Origin: Mycolicibacter heraklionensis
GTDB taxonomy: Bacteria > Actinomycetota > Actinomycetes > Mycobacteriales > Mycobacteriaceae
DNA: 64,000 nt
NCBI RefSeq assembly: GCF_001021505.1
Contig: NZ_LDPO01000001.1
Coordinates: 558,001 to 622,000 of the forward strand
Direction: 5' to 3'
The position numbers and the translations under genes were made by a program. Position 1 is the first letter of the stretch; every line of letters begins with the position of its first letter. The notes under the pieces were generated by a model, which saw only the letters and a program-made list of their open reading frames with translations, searched no databases and was not told the origin of the DNA. Positions 37,303 through 45,214 of this stretch are shown here, piece after piece.

Positions 37303-38243
37303 GACGCGATCCCGTCGACCAGGCCCCAGCTCAGCGCGGTCGCCACGTCGATGGTGCGGCCGGACAAGATCAGATAGGCGGTGCGCCACCGACCGATGCG
37401 GCGGGTCACGCTGACCGTGCCGCCGGCGCCCGGAATCAGCCCCAGGCGCAACTCCGGTAGGCCCAGCACCGCGTCGGGGTGCGCCTGCACCCAGCCGCAG
37501 AAGGCGGCCATCTCCAGACCGCTGCCCAGAACTTGGCCGTGGATCTCGGCGCGGCAGCGCGCGCCCAGCCGAGCGGTCAGCTCGTCCAGCGCCAGCGCCG
37601 GGCTGTGCCGGGTGCGCGCCAGGTGGGCGCTGGGCACATCGGTGAACCCGCCGAACTCGGCGAGGTCGCCTCCGCTGCAGAACGACGGCCCGACGCCGCT
37701 GAGCACCACCTCGTCGATCGCGGGGTCGGCGGCGGCGACGGCCAGCCCGTCGAGCAGGACGGCGCGCGTCGCGTTGTCGAAGGCGTTGTGGCGTTGCGGC
37801 CGGTTGAAGCGCAGCCGCAAGGTGTCGCCGTCGCGGTCGAGCAGCATGGGGTCGGCGGTGTCGGGCACGGTGGCCGGGCCGCGCGCCGCCAGCCAGTCGG
37901 CGAACTCCGGGCCGGCCTGCAGCACCGAGTAGGCCAGCGATTCGGTGATCAGGCCGGACAGGGCGGGTGCCGCCGGGTCCACCGCGCGCAGCACGTCGTC
38001 GCAGATCGCCGCGGCTTGCGGCCAGCGCGCGCAGCGGTCGGTGATCTCGGCAAGCGCCTCGGGCACCGAGGCGACTCTGATCACCCGCCGATCCGCCGTC
38101 TCGGTCTCCGAGAGGGTGCAGGTGGCGTGCTGCAGCCAGTGTTCGGCGTGCGCGGTGTCGAATCGGGAGCCCGTAGCGATGATGATCCCGGCGCCGGGAA
38201 CAGCGTCGGGCACAGGGGCGTCGAGATCGACCGTGCGGATCAT
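37299..38243 (-). CDS. Enoyl-CoA hydratase/isomerase family protein
   Basis: The 314-residue crotonase-fold protein has an N-terminal extension of about 120 residues that contains IIIATGSRFDTAHAEHW and no clear domain. The crotonase core follows: SFCSGGDLAEFGG (oxyanion hole), then GLPELRLGLIPGAGGT with a Glu at the usual catalytic position. It is probably a hydratase for an acyl-CoA intermediate. The ATG at 38243 is chosen to avoid running through the divergent control region. It is the first gene of a minus-strand unit. Confidence 0.82.
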   Translation of the reverse strand: MIRTVDLDAPVPDAVPGAGIIIATGSRFDTAHAEHWLQHATCTLSETETADRRVIRVASVPEALAEITDRCARWPQAAAICDDVLRAVDPAAPALSGLITESLAYSVLQAGPEFADWLAARGPATVPDTADPMLLDRDGDTLRLRFNRPQRHNAFDNATRAVLLDGLAVAAADPAIDEVVLSGVGPSFCSGGDLAEFGGFTDVPSAHLARTRHSPALALDELTARLGARCRAEIHGQVLGSGLEMAAFCGWVQAHPDAVLGLPELRLGLIPGAGGTVSVTRRIGRWRTAYLILSGRTIDVATALSWGLVDGIAS

Positions 38244-38308
38244 GTCGCACGTCAGCGTACCGAGCCTCGTTGTGGCTGGATCTCGCGTGATTTCGAAACT
38301 GCCGAAAA

Positions 38309-38327
38309 ATGATAATGTCGTTCTCAT
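38309..38327. promoter_or_regulatory. Imperfect palindrome between divergent hydratase and ligase genes
   Basis: ATGATAATGTCGTTCTCAT has arms ATGATAA and TTCTCAT that match at 6 of 7 positions around a 5-bp centre. Its core GATAATGTCGTTCTC agrees at 11 of 15 positions with the perfect palindrome core GAGAATAGCATTCTC at 48443-48457. It lies between the starts at 38243 and 38349, so one regulator could control both directions. Confidence 0.5.
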
Positions 38328-38348
38328 GGCGGTAACGAGGGCCGAACG

Positions 38349-39860
38349 GTGAGCATTTCGCTGCTCCTGGAGATGGCGGTGTCGGCCGAGCCGGACCGGA
38401 TTGCCGTCGTCTCCGAGACCGCCCGCTACACCACCGCAGAGCTCAACGCCCTCGCCGACGCGGGTGCGGGAGTGATCGAGGAGACCGGTGCCGGCAGCGT
38501 GGCTTACGTCGGGATGGGTGGCGACATGCTGCCGCTGCTGCTGTTCTCCGCGGCGCGCTCCGGGCGGCCCTTTGCGCCGCTGAACTACCGGCTCAGCGGC
38601 CAGGCGCTGCGGGAGCTGATCGAGCGACTGCCACAGCCACTGGTCGTGGTCGACAAGGAATACCGCGACATCATCGGCGATGTCGGTGTCGCGGTCATGG
38701 ATTCAGCCACCTTTTGCGCCCGCGCCGAGACCGCCACGCCCACGGTGCAGTGGCCCGACCCGGACGACGTGGCGGTGGTGCTGTTCACCTCGGGGACTAC
38801 CTCGAAGCCCAAAGCCGTTGAGCTGACGCACAACAACCTGACCAGCTACGTGACCGGCACGGTGGAGTTCGGCTCCGCGGACGCGCGCGATGCCGCGCTG
38901 ATCTGCGTTCCGCCGTACCACATCGCCGGCGTCGGCGCGGCGCTGAGCAACCTCTACGCCGGCCGCAAAGCGGTCTATCTGCGCCGGTTCAGCGCGTCGG
39001 AGTGGATCCGGCTGGTCAACACCGAGGCGGTGACCACCGCGACCGTGGTCCCGACCATGTTGGAGCGCATCGTCTCCGAGCTGGAAGCCCGCCCCACCCC
39101 CTTGGCCACCCTGCGCAACCTCGCCTATGGCGGCTCCAAGGTGGCCCTGCCGCTGGTGCGCCGGGCACTGGATTTGCTGCCCGAAGTGGGCTTCGTCAAC
39201 GCGTACGGCCTGACCGAGACCAGTTCGACGGTCGCGGTGCTGACCCCCGAAGACCACCGGACTGCCTACAGGTCCACCGAGGAAGCCGTCCGCAAGCGGT
39301 TGGGATCGGTCGGCCGCGCGGTGCCCGGGATCGAGGCCGTCATCCGCGACGACGAGGGCCGGGTGCTGCAACCCGGACAGCCCGGCGAGCTGTACGTGCG
39401 TGGCGAACAGGTTTCGGGCAAATACACCGGTATCGGATCGGTGCTCGACGCCGAGGGCTGGTTCCCCACCCGCGACCTGGCCGTGCTCGACGAGGACGGC
39501 TATCTGTTCATCGTCGGGCGCTCCGACGACACCATAATCCGGGGCGGGGAGAACATCGCGCCCGCCGAGATCGAGGACGTACTGGTCGAGCATCCCGAGG
39601 TCCGCGACGTCGCGGTGGTCGGTGCGCCCGACCCGGAGTGGGGACAGATCATCGTCGCGTGCGTGGTGCCGGCGCCGGGTACGTCACCGGATCCCGATGC
39701 ACTGCGCGAGTATGTTCGATTGCAGCTGCGAGGATCCCGCACCCCGGACCGGATCGTCTTCCGGTCGGAGTTGCCGACCACCCCGACCGGCAAGGTGTTG
39801 CGCCGGGAACTCGTCGCTGAAATCGAAGCACTGCACGCCAATGCCGAAGGGGCGCAATGA
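38349..39860 (+). CDS. Acyl-CoA synthetase (class I adenylate-forming)
   Basis: The 503-residue ANL-superfamily ligase activates a carboxylic acid as acyl-AMP and transfers it to CoA. The motifs are the P-loop LFTSGTTSKPKAVELTH, a YGLTETSS adenine-binding motif, GWFPTRDLAVLDEDG with the ribose-binding Asp, and the C-terminal catalytic lysine in PTTPTGKVLRREL. The GTG at 38349 follows an AGGG-type site. It is followed by a 4-bp-overlapping small gene. The substrate is unknown; it is one of three ligases in the island. Confidence 0.88.
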   Translation: MSISLLLEMAVSAEPDRIAVVSETARYTTAELNALADAGAGVIEETGAGSVAYVGMGGDMLPLLLFSAARSGRPFAPLNYRLSGQALRELIERLPQPLVVVDKEYRDIIGDVGVAVMDSATFCARAETATPTVQWPDPDDVAVVLFTSGTTSKPKAVELTHNNLTSYVTGTVEFGSADARDAALICVPPYHIAGVGAALSNLYAGRKAVYLRRFSASEWIRLVNTEAVTTATVVPTMLERIVSELEARPTPLATLRNLAYGGSKVALPLVRRALDLLPEVGFVNAYGLTETSSTVAVLTPEDHRTAYRSTEEAVRKRLGSVGRAVPGIEAVIRDDEGRVLQPGQPGELYVRGEQVSGKYTGIGSVLDAEGWFPTRDLAVLDEDGYLFIVGRSDDTIIRGGENIAPAEIEDVLVEHPEVRDVAVVGAPDPEWGQIIVACVVPAPGTSPDPDALREYVRLQLRGSRTPDRIVFRSELPTTPTGKVLRRELVAEIEALHANAEGAQ

Positions 39861-40159
39861 TCAAGTCCGGTACCCGCCTGAAGAGTCAGGTCTGCGACAC
39901 CCAGGTCATCGTCGTCAAGACCGCCGACAGTCTCGATGACCTGCGCGCCGGCGGCGCCCCGATGGTGCCGCTGGATGACACCGCTTCCGGTGCGGCAGCA
40001 CTGGATCCGGACTTCTCCGGCGGTGCGGTGATGGGCAAGCGCTATGTCGACGAGGCCGGCGCCGAGGTGCTGGTGACCAAAGCCGGCGCCGGAACCTTGA
40101 GCATCGGTACCGTGCCGCTGAGCATCAAGGAAGCCAAGCCGCTGCCGGCCAGCGACTAA
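39857..40159 (+). CDS. Conserved 100-residue actinobacterial protein next to acyl-CoA ligase
   Basis: The 100-residue product begins MIKSGTRLKSQVCDTQVIVVK and ends with LSIKEAKPLPASD; the middle carries GKRYVDEAGAEVLVTKAGAG. From recall, similar proteins occur in other actinobacteria beside AMP-dependent ligases. There is one cysteine, no signal peptide and no known motif; the fold looks all-beta. Its start overlaps the ligase stop (ATGA), so it is translated together with the ligase and may act as a partner. No function is known to me. Confidence 0.72.
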   Translation: MIKSGTRLKSQVCDTQVIVVKTADSLDDLRAGGAPMVPLDDTASGAAALDPDFSGGAVMGKRYVDEAGAEVLVTKAGAGTLSIGTVPLSIKEAKPLPASD

Positions 40160-40163
40160 GCGC

Positions 40164-40817
40164 TCAGCTGGCCGGCTCGTCGGCCGTTTCGGATTCGTCG
40201 CCGACGCGCATCAGGTGCGCCAGGCGGCCGACGAACACCGGCGGATAGATCCCGACGCCGGCTCGGGTGATCCACTCGGAGGCGAACTCCGGTTCGTCGA
40301 TCCATTGGCCGGCACCGAGCTCGTCGTCTGCTTCCTGCAGCATGAAGATCTCGCGCGGGTTGTCGAAGGCCTGGAATATCAAGATCTTTCGGATACCGGC
40401 CGCGGTGAAGTGCTTTTCGGTGGCATGAACGTGGGAGATCAACGCCTGGGTGTCGCCGACTTCGGCGACGGCAGCAACCACTACACCCGGCGGTTCGAGC
40501 TGCGGGTCGGTGAGGTCGATGCGCTCCACCAATGATCCGGCGAACACCGCCGGGATGTCGCTGACGCCGACGGCGTCGAACCAGGCCATGAAGGCCTCAT
40601 CACGCAGCAGGTCGACTACCGGCTGCGCGGCGTGGAGCGCCATCACCGCCAGCACCCGGCCTGGATCCACCGCCGAGGTGTAGACGAGCACGTGATGGGC
40701 GCCTAAGTGGGCGAGGTTGTCGCGGTGTCGCTGCATCAGCGGCCAGACCTTGGCCGGATCGGGCACCCGATAGTCCGTCACCAGCACCAGGGAGCGTGCC
40801 AGTGGGTCAGGCATCAT
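40164..40817 (-). CDS. Protein with two tandem dimeric alpha/beta barrel-like repeats
   Basis: The 217-residue product contains an internal duplication. Residues about 10-101 and 112-204 both run strand-helix-strand and end in matching segments: WFDAVGVSDIPAVFAGSL and WITRAGVGIYPPVFVGRL. This size and pattern resemble ABM/EthD-type ferredoxin-like domains, of which two form one barrel. No heme or catalytic residue can be named. It is the last gene of the TetR unit; an internal second ATG at 40814 is equally possible. Confidence 0.65.
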   Translation of the reverse strand: MMPDPLARSLVLVTDYRVPDPAKVWPLMQRHRDNLAHLGAHHVLVYTSAVDPGRVLAVMALHAAQPVVDLLRDEAFMAWFDAVGVSDIPAVFAGSLVERIDLTDPQLEPPGVVVAAVAEVGDTQALISHVHATEKHFTAAGIRKILIFQAFDNPREIFMLQEADDELGAGQWIDEPEFASEWITRAGVGIYPPVFVGRLAHLMRVGDESETADEPAS

Positions 40818-40842
40818 GTCGGTCGCGCGCCGCCCGCGCCCC

Positions 40843-41391
40843 TCAACTGGCTGGGCTCAGGTCCGCCGCGACCGAGGTACACGCTGCCGGCCCGCAGCGG
40901 AACGTCTCGATGTGGGCGTCCCAGGCCGCCGAAGCCGCCGGGTCGATCCCGGCCGCGCGCAGCGCCTGCGCCTTGAAAGCGCGAGCCGCCGCGCTGAGCC
41001 GGTGCTGGCGGGCGTCGACGTCGCTGTCCAACTCGGCCGGCACATCTCCCCACAGCGTCACCTCGGTGCTGCTGTGCTCCAGGGCGTCGATCACACCCTG
41101 CCGCACCCGGGCGTGTCCGTCGAACATCTCGGCGCACACCGCGATGGTCTGCGGGTGCGGCCAGTGCTCCCACTGGGTGAGCACCGACGCCAAGTCCAGC
41201 ACCTTGGCCCCGAGAATCTGCAGCGGGCGGGTGTCAGTGTTTTCGGGGGCGTCCAGGATCATTACCGTGACGTCCCAGCCGGCCGTCGCGCGGTCATACA
41301 GCCAGCCGCCGGCAGCCATGACGACGTCGACGACGCTGCGGCCCACGATGTCGAAGCGGTAGCGCATGTCCGGGTCACCGGCCCCGGTCAC
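40843..41391 (-). CDS. Uncharacterised mycobacterial protein coupled to TetR
   Basis: The 182-residue product has a region with VVDVVMAAGGWLYDRATAGW and VTVMILDAPENTDTRPLQILG, then a helical C-terminal half. It has no signal peptide or transmembrane segment and I recognise no domain. The GTG at 41391 overlaps the TetR stop (GTGA), so it is translationally coupled to the regulator; an ATG at 41367 is the alternative. Being tied to the regulator suggests a role in the same pathway. Confidence 0.68.
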   Translation of the reverse strand: MTGAGDPDMRYRFDIVGRSVVDVVMAAGGWLYDRATAGWDVTVMILDAPENTDTRPLQILGAKVLDLASVLTQWEHWPHPQTIAVCAEMFDGHARVRQGVIDALEHSSTEVTLWGDVPAELDSDVDARQHRLSAAARAFKAQALRAAGIDPAASAAWDAHIETFRCGPAACTSVAADLSPAS

Positions 41392-42002
41392 AGCTGGGCG
41401 CCCTTTTCCTGCGGAGCGAAATCGCGGGCCAGCGTTTCCGCGTACCCCGTGAACACCTCGGTCAGGGGTATTGATGGATCCAGCAGCCATGACATCTCCA
41501 TTCCGTTGATAAAGGCGATAATCTCCGCGGCCTTGGCGGTCGCGTTGAGGTCTGTGCGGTAGCGGCCGTCGTCCATGCCGCGCTGGATCAGCTCGGCGAC
41601 GATCTCCAGCGCGCTGCGGTAGCGGTGCAGCATCCGGTCGTGCAGCGGCGCCTCCGGCAGGACGTTTTCGGCGAGCAGCACGGTGAAGGTGCCGACCAGT
41701 TCGGGCGCCCGGGTGAATCGCTCGGCCACCCGCTGGATCTCCTCGATCAGGTCTCCGGTTCGGTCGGCGTGCGAATCGTCGTCGGCGTCGCGGGCGTCGA
41801 GCACCGCGTGCAGCAGCTGTTCTTTGGACGCGAAGTGGTGCAACAGGCCGGCCGCGCTGACGCCGGCGTTGCGGGCGATCTGCGCCAGCGAGGTGTTGCG
41901 CCAGCCGTTGCGCGCCAGCAGGTGTTCGGCCGCCAACAGAATCCGCTGCCTGCGGTCCTCGCCTTTGGCGAGAAGTGTGGCGTACGGCCGGGGTGACGTC
42001 AC
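41388..42002 (-). CDS. TetR-family regulator of the catabolic island
   Basis: The 204-residue product has an N-terminal TetR helix-turn-helix with ILLAAEHLLARNGWRNTSLAQ and NAGVSAAGLLHHFASKEQLL, and a helical C-terminal ligand domain. The GTG at 42002 is preferred because an AAGGAG Shine-Dalgarno lies just upstream. A longer start at 42035 would place the coding region over the AACCAACC/GGTTGGTT repeat. It lies between the dehydrogenase-thiolase unit and two unknown genes and probably senses a CoA intermediate. Confidence 0.87.
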   Translation of the reverse strand: MTSPRPYATLLAKGEDRRQRILLAAEHLLARNGWRNTSLAQIARNAGVSAAGLLHHFASKEQLLHAVLDARDADDDSHADRTGDLIEEIQRVAERFTRAPELVGTFTVLLAENVLPEAPLHDRMLHRYRSALEIVAELIQRGMDDGRYRTDLNATAKAAEIIAFINGMEMSWLLDPSIPLTEVFTGYAETLARDFAPQEKGAQL

Positions 42003-42017
42003 CGGTCTCCTTCGATC

Positions 42018-42049
42018 AACCAACCAAGTGAACACACAGTAGGTTGGTT
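42018..42049. promoter_or_regulatory. Spaced inverted repeat upstream of the island TetR gene
   Basis: AACCAACC (42018-42025) and GGTTGGTT (42042-42049) are perfect 8-bp complements separated by 16 bp. They lie in the 94-bp gap between the dehydrogenase stop and the TetR start. This is a likely autoregulatory site, although the long spacer is unusual for one TetR dimer. Confidence 0.5.
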
Positions 42050-42096
42050 AGGGCGGTTGTGACAAGGGTCTCATCGAAGAAATTTTGGCTAGGAGT

Positions 42097-43245
42097 TCAC
42101 AACCCCAGCGACTTGGCGACGATCATCTTCATCACCTCGCTGGTCCCGGCATAGATCCGGGCCACCCGCGCATCGGTGTAGAGCCGGGCGATCGGGTACT
42201 CCATCATGTAGCCGTAGCCGCCGAACAGCTGCAGGCAGCGGTCGATGACCCGGGCCTGCACCTCGGTGCAGAACAGTTTGGTGCGCGCGGCGTCGGCGCC
42301 CGACAGGACACCCTCGACGTGGTCGGCGACCGCCCGGTCGAGCATGCACTGGGCGGCCTCGATCTCGGTGGAGACCGCGGCCAGTTCGAACTTGGTGTTC
42401 TGGAACGACGCGACCGGGGAGCCGAATACGTTGCGGTTCTGGACGTAGTCGATGGTCGCGGCCAGCGCGGAGCGGGCCTGCGCGACCGAACCGACCGCCA
42501 CGGTGAGCCGCTCCTGGGCGAGGTTGTGGCCCAGGTAGCCGAAGGCCTCGCCGTCGGCCCCCAGCCGGTTGGCCGCCGGAACCCGTACGTCGGTGAAGGA
42601 CAGCTCGGCGGTGTCTTGGACCTTGCAGCCCATCTTGTCCAGTTCGCGGCCCCGCTCGAAGCCCGGCATGCCGTCCTCGACCACCAGCAGGGTCAGGCCT
42701 GCGCGACGGTTGTCGGGATCGGTGGAGGTCCGGGCCACCACGATCACCAGGTCGGCCTGGATGCCGCCGGTGATGAAGGTCTTGGCTCCGTTGAGGATGT
42801 AGTCCTCGCCGTCTCGCACGGCGGTGGTGCGCATTCCGGCCAGGTCCGACCCGGTGCCCGGCTCGGTCATCGCGATCGCGGTGAGCAGCTTGCCGGCCGC
42901 CATCCCGGGGAACCAGCGGGCCCGCTGTTCGTCGTTCGTGTAGTGCAGGAAGTAGGGCAGGATCACCTCGAGTTGGGTGCGCACCGTGGACAGCGTGACC
43001 AGGGCGCGCGCCGCTTCCTCTTGCAGCACCACGTTGTAGCGGTAGTCGTCGATGCCCGCGCCGCCGTACTCCTCAGGGATGGCCACGCCGAGCATCCCCA
43101 GCGAGCCCAGGTGTTCGAACACCTCGCGGGGCATCCGGCCGGCCTTCTCCCAGTTGGGGTATTCCGGCACGACGTGCTTTTCGACGAAGTCGCGGGCCAG
43201 CGCCCGGAACGCCTCGTGGTCTTGGGTGAACAGGTCGCGCCGCAT
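42097..43245 (-). CDS. Acyl-CoA dehydrogenase
   Basis: The 382-residue FAD-dependent acyl-CoA dehydrogenase has the standard three-domain layout: AIPEEYGGAGIDD, then AMTEPGTGSDLAGM (flavin/substrate loop), NGAKTFITGG, and REQ-type FAD contacts near RNVFGSPVASFQNTKFEL. The C-terminal motif is RIYAGTSEVMK, where Ala replaces the usual catalytic Glu. The base is therefore probably the Glu in LAQERLTVA on helix G, as in isovaleryl-CoA-type enzymes. It is the last gene of the unit starting at 48397. Confidence 0.92.
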   Translation of the reverse strand: MRRDLFTQDHEAFRALARDFVEKHVVPEYPNWEKAGRMPREVFEHLGSLGMLGVAIPEEYGGAGIDDYRYNVVLQEEAARALVTLSTVRTQLEVILPYFLHYTNDEQRARWFPGMAAGKLLTAIAMTEPGTGSDLAGMRTTAVRDGEDYILNGAKTFITGGIQADLVIVVARTSTDPDNRRAGLTLLVVEDGMPGFERGRELDKMGCKVQDTAELSFTDVRVPAANRLGADGEAFGYLGHNLAQERLTVAVGSVAQARSALAATIDYVQNRNVFGSPVASFQNTKFELAAVSTEIEAAQCMLDRAVADHVEGVLSGADAARTKLFCTEVQARVIDRCLQLFGGYGYMMEYPIARLYTDARVARIYAGTSEVMKMIVAKSLGL

Positions 43246-43257
43246 GAATGTCTCTCC

Positions 43258-44403
43258 CTAACCGACCAGCTCGACGATGGTGGCGTTGGCGGTGCCGCCG
43301 CCTTCGCACATGGTCTGCAGGCCGTAGCGAATCCCGTTGTCGCGCATGTGGTGAATCATCCGGGTCATCAAGACGGCGCCGGATGCCCCGAGCGGGTGGC
43401 CGAGGGCGATCGCCCCGCCCACCGGGTTGAGGCGCGTGGCGTCGGCGCCGGTGTCGGCCAGCCATGCCATGGGCACCGGGGCGAAGGCCTCGTTGACTTC
43501 GAATACGCCGATCTCGTCGATGCCCAGTCCGGCCCTCTTGAGCACCTTCGCGGTGGCGGGGATGGGACCGGTGAGCATCAGTACCGGGTCGGCTCCGGTC
43601 ACCGCGCCGGCGGTGTAGCGCACCAGCGGGGTCAGCCCGCGCCGAGCGGCCTCTTGCTCGCTCATCACCAAAAGCGCTGCGGCGCCGTCGGAGATCTGCG
43701 ACGAGTTGCCGGCGTGGATCAATCCGTCTTCGCGGAAGGCGGGCTTGAGTCCGGCCAGCTTTTCGGCGGTGGTGCCGCGGCGGATGCCCTCATCGGCGTC
43801 CACCACGCCGCTGTCGGTCGCGACCGGGACGATCTGGTCGCGGAACGCACCGGTGTCCTGCGCGGCGGCGGCCAACTCGTGTGAGCGCGCCGAATATTCA
43901 TCGACCTGGGCGCGGTCAAAGCCCCACTTCTGGCAGATCATCTCGGCGCCGATGCCCTGGTTGAACTGAAATCCGTCATAGCGGGCAAGCGCTTTCGGGC
44001 CGAAGGGTTCGCCGGTGGCACGGGCGGCGCCGAGTGGGACCCGACTCATCACCTCGACGCCGCCGGCGACCACGATGTCCTGTTGGCCCGACATCACGGC
44101 CTGCACGGCGAAGTCCAGCGCCTGCTGGCTGGAGCCGCAGGCCCGGTTGACGGTGGTTGCCGGGACGTGTTCGGGCCAGCCCGCGGCCAGCACCGCGTAC
44201 CGGCCGATGTTGGAGGACTGGTCGCCCACCTGCGACACGCAGCCCCACACCACGTCGTCGACGGTGCCGGGGTCGGTTCCGGTGCGCTCCATCAGTTCGC
44301 CCAGCACGATCGCGGACAGGTCCGCGGCATGAGTGCCGGCCAGCCCGCCGTTGCGCTTTCCGACGGGGGTGCGTACCGCTCCGACGATCACCGTGGGTCG
44401 CAT
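43258..44403 (-). CDS. Thiolase (acetyl-CoA acyltransferase)
   Basis: The 381-residue thiolase has the nucleophilic Cys in [11 protein letters not shown], the catalytic His in [15 protein letters not shown] and the second Cys in [15 protein letters not shown]. It should cleave a 3-ketoacyl-CoA made in the island pathway. It lies 4 bp after the crotonase-family gene and 12 bp before the dehydrogenase, which has a GGGAG Shine-Dalgarno. It is distinct from FadA at 25.9 kb, consistent with a dedicated substrate. Confidence 0.93.
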   Translation of the reverse strand: MRPTVIVGAVRTPVGKRNGGLAGTHAADLSAIVLGELMERTGTDPGTVDDVVWGCVSQVGDQSSNIGRYAVLAAGWPEHVPATTVNRACGSSQQALDFAVQAVMSGQQDIVVAGGVEVMSRVPLGAARATGEPFGPKALARYDGFQFNQGIGAEMICQKWGFDRAQVDEYSARSHELAAAAQDTGAFRDQIVPVATDSGVVDADEGIRRGTTAEKLAGLKPAFREDGLIHAGNSSQISDGAAALLVMSEQEAARRGLTPLVRYTAGAVTGADPVLMLTGPIPATAKVLKRAGLGIDEIGVFEVNEAFAPVPMAWLADTGADATRLNPVGGAIALGHPLGASGAVLMTRMIHHMRDNGIRYGLQTMCEGGGTANATIVELVG

Positions 44404-44407
44404 CTGA

Positions 44408-45214
44408 CTACTCCGATCTCGTTGACTTCGGCGGCCACCCGCCGGTGAAGCGCGGCGGACGTTTCTCGGCGAACGCCGCATAGGCTTCCGCGGCATCGGT
44501 GCCCGCGAAGTTCACGATCTGGGCCCGCGCCTCATTGGCCAGGGCCTCGGGCAGGGTGGCGTCGGCGCCCTGCTTGAGCAGAGCCTTGGTCTGGGCCAGC
44601 GCCCGCGGCGGGCCGGCGGCCAGTCGGTCGGCGAGGTCGTCCACGAAGTCGTCGATCTCGCCGGCACCCACCACCCAGGTCACCAGGTTCAACGCCTGCG
44701 CCTCGCCGGCGTCGATGGTCTCGGCCAGCAGCGCCAGCCGCTTGGCCTGTTGCAGGCCGACGATCTTGGGCAGCAGCCACGATCCGCCCAGATCGATCGA
44801 GAGCCCGCGCTTCGAGAAGATCTGGCAGAACGTCGATTCCGGTGTCGCCACCACCAGGTCGCAGCCTAGGGCCAGGTTCCAGCCGGCCCCGACCGCTACG
44901 CCGGTCACTTTCGCGATCGTGGGGATCGTGAGCTCGTGCAAGGCCAGTGCGACGTCGGACAGCCGGCGCAGCTTCTCCACCGGGTGGGCGTCGTCGGGGG
45001 TGCCGATGTCGGCGCCCGAGCAGAACGCGCCACCGGCGCCGGTGATCACCAGGGCACGCAGGTCGGGGTCGTCGGCGGCGTCGCGCAGCGCGTCGCGCAG
45101 CGCACGCCACAGCTCCGGGTTGATCGCGTTCTTGCGGGCGGGCCGGTTCAGGGTCAGGGTCCGCACGCCGTCGCGGTCGGCGCGCAGCAGTACGGGCGCA
45201 GTGTCGGAAGCCAT
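44408..45214 (-). CDS. Enoyl-CoA hydratase/isomerase-family protein
   Basis: The 268-residue crotonase-fold protein has an oxyanion-hole segment GGAFCSGADIGTP. The region usually carrying the catalytic Glu reads GLSIDLGGSWLLPKIVG, without the Glu expected of a standard hydratase, so it may be an isomerase, a thioesterase or another crotonase activity. Its ATG overlaps the CoA-transferase stop (TGATG). Confidence 0.88.
   Translation of the reverse strand: MASDTAPVLLRADRDGVRTLTLNRPARKNAINPELWRALRDALRDAADDPDLRALVITGAGGAFCSGADIGTPDDAHPVEKLRRLSDVALALHELTIPTIAKVTGVAVGAGWNLALGCDLVVATPESTFCQIFSKRGLSIDLGGSWLLPKIVGLQQAKRLALLAETIDAGEAQALNLVTWVVGAGEIDDFVDDLADRLAAGPPRALAQTKALLKQGADATLPEALANEARAQIVNFAGTDAAEAYAAFAEKRPPRFTGGWPPKSTRSE

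Noticed and set aside
42085..43884. A 599-codon plus-strand frame opposite dehydrogenase and thiolase genes
   Set aside because: It spans two real genes in antisense, crosses their boundary, and shows no family resemblance.
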